Source: an uncultured Lysobacteraceae bacterium
Lineage (GTDB): Bacteria > Pseudomonadota > Gammaproteobacteria > Xanthomonadales > Rhodanobacteraceae
Direction: 5' to 3'
Assembly (NCBI GenBank): GCA_946480705.1
Contig: CAMLLF010000213.1
Coordinates: 1 to 6,912, forward strand
DNA: 6,912 bases
Part shown: positions 5,594 through 6,912 of the stretch, piece by piece
Numbering within the stretch: the stretch's first letter is position 1
Layout: every line of letters starts with the position of its first letter
Notes under the pieces: generated by a model
What the model was told of the DNA's origin: nothing
Database searches by the model: none
Seen by the model: only the letters and a program-made list of their open reading frames with translations
Position numbers and translations under genes: made by a program

Positions 5594-6076
5594 ATGCCTT
5601 CCTTCGACATCGTTTCCAAGCTCGATCCGCACGAAGTGTCCAATGCGGTCGACCAGGCCAATCGCGAACTCGACAAGCGCTTCGATTTCCGCGGCGCCAA
5701 CGCGAGTTTCGAACTGGCCGAAAGCGTCGTGACGTTGCGCGCCGACGCCGAATTCCGGCTCAAGCAGATGCAGGAAATCCTGTTCCAGCGACTTGCGGCG
5801 CGCAGCATCGACGTGCGCTGCGCCGAGGCCGCCGATCCTGAGATCAATCTTGCCGCGGCGCGTCAAAAGGTCACGCTGCGCCAGGGCATCGACCAGACGC
5901 TCGCGAAGAAGATCGTCAAGCTGCTCAAGGACGCTGGCCTGAAGGTGCAGGCGCAGATCCAGGGCGACCAGCTGCGCGTCAACGGCAAGAAGCGCGACGA
6001 CCTGCAGGTCGCGATCGCGTTTCTGCGCAAGAGCGAGATCGAGATGCCGCTGCAGTTCGACAATTTCCGCGACTGA
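5594..6076 (+). CDS. yajQ: YajQ family nucleotide-binding protein
   Basis: A 160-aa protein starting MPSFDIVSKLDPHEVSNAVDQ, close to the E. coli YajQ start. It continues with the family's RFDFRGANASFEL block, KKIVKLLKDAGLKVQAQIQGDQLRVNGKKRDDLQ and a final FDNFRD. Length and both ends match the family, which runs to about 160-165 aa. YajQ is a small cytoplasmic protein with two ferredoxin-like domains. E. coli YajQ binds nucleotides and tRNA, and the Xanthomonas and Stenotrophomonas homologues bind cyclic di-GMP and influence virulence gene expression. Which activity applies here cannot be told from the sequence. The first ATG fits both family length and the promoter position; the frame is open far upstream, but that part is antisense to the TPR gene. 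It is the first gene of a plus-strand operon with arfB and an acyltransferase. Confidence 0.95.
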   Translation: MPSFDIVSKLDPHEVSNAVDQANRELDKRFDFRGANASFELAESVVTLRADAEFRLKQMQEILFQRLAARSIDVRCAEAADPEINLAAARQKVTLRQGIDQTLAKKIVKLLKDAGLKVQAQIQGDQLRVNGKKRDDLQVAIAFLRKSEIEMPLQFDNFRD

Positions 6077-6083
6077 GGCCGCC

Positions 6084-6506
6084 ATGCTCGAGGTGACGCC
6101 GCAGATCCGCATTCCCGACGATGAGCTCAGCGAGAGCTTCGTGCGCTCGTCCGGCCCGGGCGGGCAGAACGTGAACAAGGTGGCCAGCGCGGTCGAGCTG
6201 CGTTTCGACGTCGCGCGGTCGCCGTCGCTGCCCGAGACGGTGCGTCAGCGCCTGCTCGCGCGCCGCGACCGCCGGCTCACCGACGACGGCGTGCTCGTGA
6301 TCGCGGCGAACCGCTTCCGCGACCAGGGCCGCAACCGCGAGGATGCGCGCGCACGTCTCGCCGAAATCGTGCGTGCCGCGACCATCGTGCCGAAGAAGCG
6401 CATCGCGACGAAGCCGACCAAGGGTTCGCAGGAACGCCGGCTGCAGGAAAAGAAGACGCGTTCGGCGCACAAGCGCGAGCGCTCCAAGAGCTGGAAGGAC
6501 GAGTGA
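6084..6506 (+). CDS. arfB: Alternative ribosome-rescue factor ArfB (YaeJ), peptidyl-tRNA hydrolase
   Basis: A 140-aa class I release-factor-like protein, the same length as E. coli ArfB. The catalytic GGQ lies at residues 26-28 in VRSSGPGGQNVNK, where it hydrolyses peptidyl-tRNA on stalled ribosomes. The C-terminal tail (about 106-140) is strongly basic (VPKKRIATKPTKGSQERR, then many Lys/Arg). In known ArfB this tail enters the empty mRNA channel, so the protein acts without a stop codon. The codon-recognition domain of RF1/RF2 is absent, as expected. The ATG is 7 nt after the yajQ stop, with GAGG (6075-6078) as a modest ribosome site overlapping that stop, so the two genes are probably cotranscribed and coupled. 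The stop TGA overlaps the start of the next gene. Confidence 0.95.
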   Translation: MLEVTPQIRIPDDELSESFVRSSGPGGQNVNKVASAVELRFDVARSPSLPETVRQRLLARRDRRLTDDGVLVIAANRFRDQGRNREDARARLAEIVRAATIVPKKRIATKPTKGSQERRLQEKKTRSAHKRERSKSWKDE

Positions 6507-6912
6507 GCGACCACGGCCTGCCTTACACCGGTACGCTGCCGCCGCAGATGCCGCAGTCGCCGCAGTCGCCGGTGCGCCGCTTCTTCGGCTGGCTGCTGCG
6601 GACCTGCGGCTGGAAGCTCGTCGGCCAGTTTCCGGATCTGCCCAAGCTCGTGTTCGTCGCCGCGCCGCATTCGTCGTGGTGGGACGGCGTCTGGGGCCTG
6701 ATGTTCAAGGTCGCCGTCGGTCTGGACGCGTCGTTCATGGCGAAGAAGGAACTGTTCCGCGGGCCGCTCGGATGGCTGCTGCGCCGGCTCGGCGGCATTC
6801 CGATCGAACGCAGCGCCGCGCACGGCGTCGTGGAGCAGATGGTCACGCGGTTCGAAGGCAGCGACCGGATCTGGCTCGGTATAGCGGCCGAGGGCACGCG
6901 CAAGGCCGTGAC
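6503..6912 (+). CDS. PlsC-type lysophospholipid acyltransferase, N-terminal part (cut by window end)
   Basis: 136 codons are present and the frame runs off the window. Glycerolipid acyltransferases of this family move an acyl group onto a lysophospholipid or related acceptor at the inner membrane. The catalytic HX4D motif is His56 and Asp61 in AAPHSSWWDG. The second block is KKELFRGPLGWLLRRLGGIPIERS (81-104, first 20 residues most conserved in shape), and the third is AAEGTRK (128-134), with Ala where PEGTR usually has Pro. The chosen start is GTG 6503-6505, overlapping the arfB stop as GTGA, behind GGAAGGA (6493-6499). ATG 6548 is an alternative that would skip a short Pro/Gln-rich leader (QMPQSPQSP). 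The acceptor lipid cannot be told from sequence. It is probably cotranscribed with yajQ and arfB. Confidence 0.88.
   Translation, partial: MSDHGLPYTGTLPPQMPQSPQSPVRRFFGWLLRTCGWKLVGQFPDLPKLVFVAAPHSSWWDGVWGLMFKVAVGLDASFMAKKELFRGPLGWLLRRLGGIPIERSAAHGVVEQMVTRFEGSDRIWLGIAAEGTRKAV

Noticed and set aside
3518..6076. 852-codon open frame on the plus strand that ends with YajQ
   Set aside because: Only the last 160 codons are YajQ. The rest is antisense to the TPR gene, open only because of high GC, and has no domain character; YajQ has its own start and promoter at 5580-5594.
1..6912. CRISPR arrays, tRNA or rRNA genes, insertion sequences, integrase genes
   Set aside because: I saw no regularly spaced direct repeats beyond the two palindromes, no tRNA-like cloverleaf and no transposase or integrase motifs.

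Overview
This is a GC-rich (roughly 70%) bacterial chromosomal window, most likely from a gammaproteobacterium. The order Lysobacterales (Xanthomonadales) is a reasonable guess: truC, yajQ and arfB are all recognisable, and yajQ sits directly behind a TACAAT -10 box with almost no leader, a layout I associate with that group. The guess rests on family resemblance only, with no database search.

Layout. Positions 1-192 (+) hold the C-terminus of a tRNA pseudouridine synthase of the TruC type. Positions 193-344 are a convergent intergenic gap with two tandem imperfect palindromes of about 57 bp. Positions 345-5464 are three genes on the minus strand, listed here in transcription order. First is an anchored, probably extracytoplasmic TPR-CHAT (caspase-like) protease gene, 5464 to 2116. 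It is split by a one-base frameshift at about 3283-3290. Second is a small acidic-tailed protein of unknown function, 2010 to 1591. Third is a secreted subtilisin-like S8 peptidase with unusual catalytic-site motifs, 1430 to 345. Each junction between these genes carries a perfect GC-rich hairpin. Positions 5465-5593 are a divergent promoter region. From 5594 to the window end (+) runs a tight housekeeping operon: yajQ, then arfB after 7 nt, then a PlsC-type acyltransferase whose GTG start overlaps the arfB stop; the last is cut by the window edge.

How the parts may work together. The plus-strand genes are housekeeping: tRNA modification, nucleotide/RNA-binding YajQ, ribosome rescue by ArfB and phospholipid acylation. 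The minus-strand cluster is the accessory part. A membrane-tethered TPR sensor fused to a cysteine protease, a small uncharacterised protein and a secreted serine protease look like a two-protease proteolytic module. That reading is an inference from gene content. The CHAT His/Cys dyad is intact, and coding character persists after the frameshift, so the lesion is either very recent or a sequence error.

Most other long open frames here are antisense or out-of-frame artefacts of the high GC content. This includes an open run of about 1.4 kb beyond the frameshift, which could easily be misannotated as the real C-terminus of the CHAT gene.
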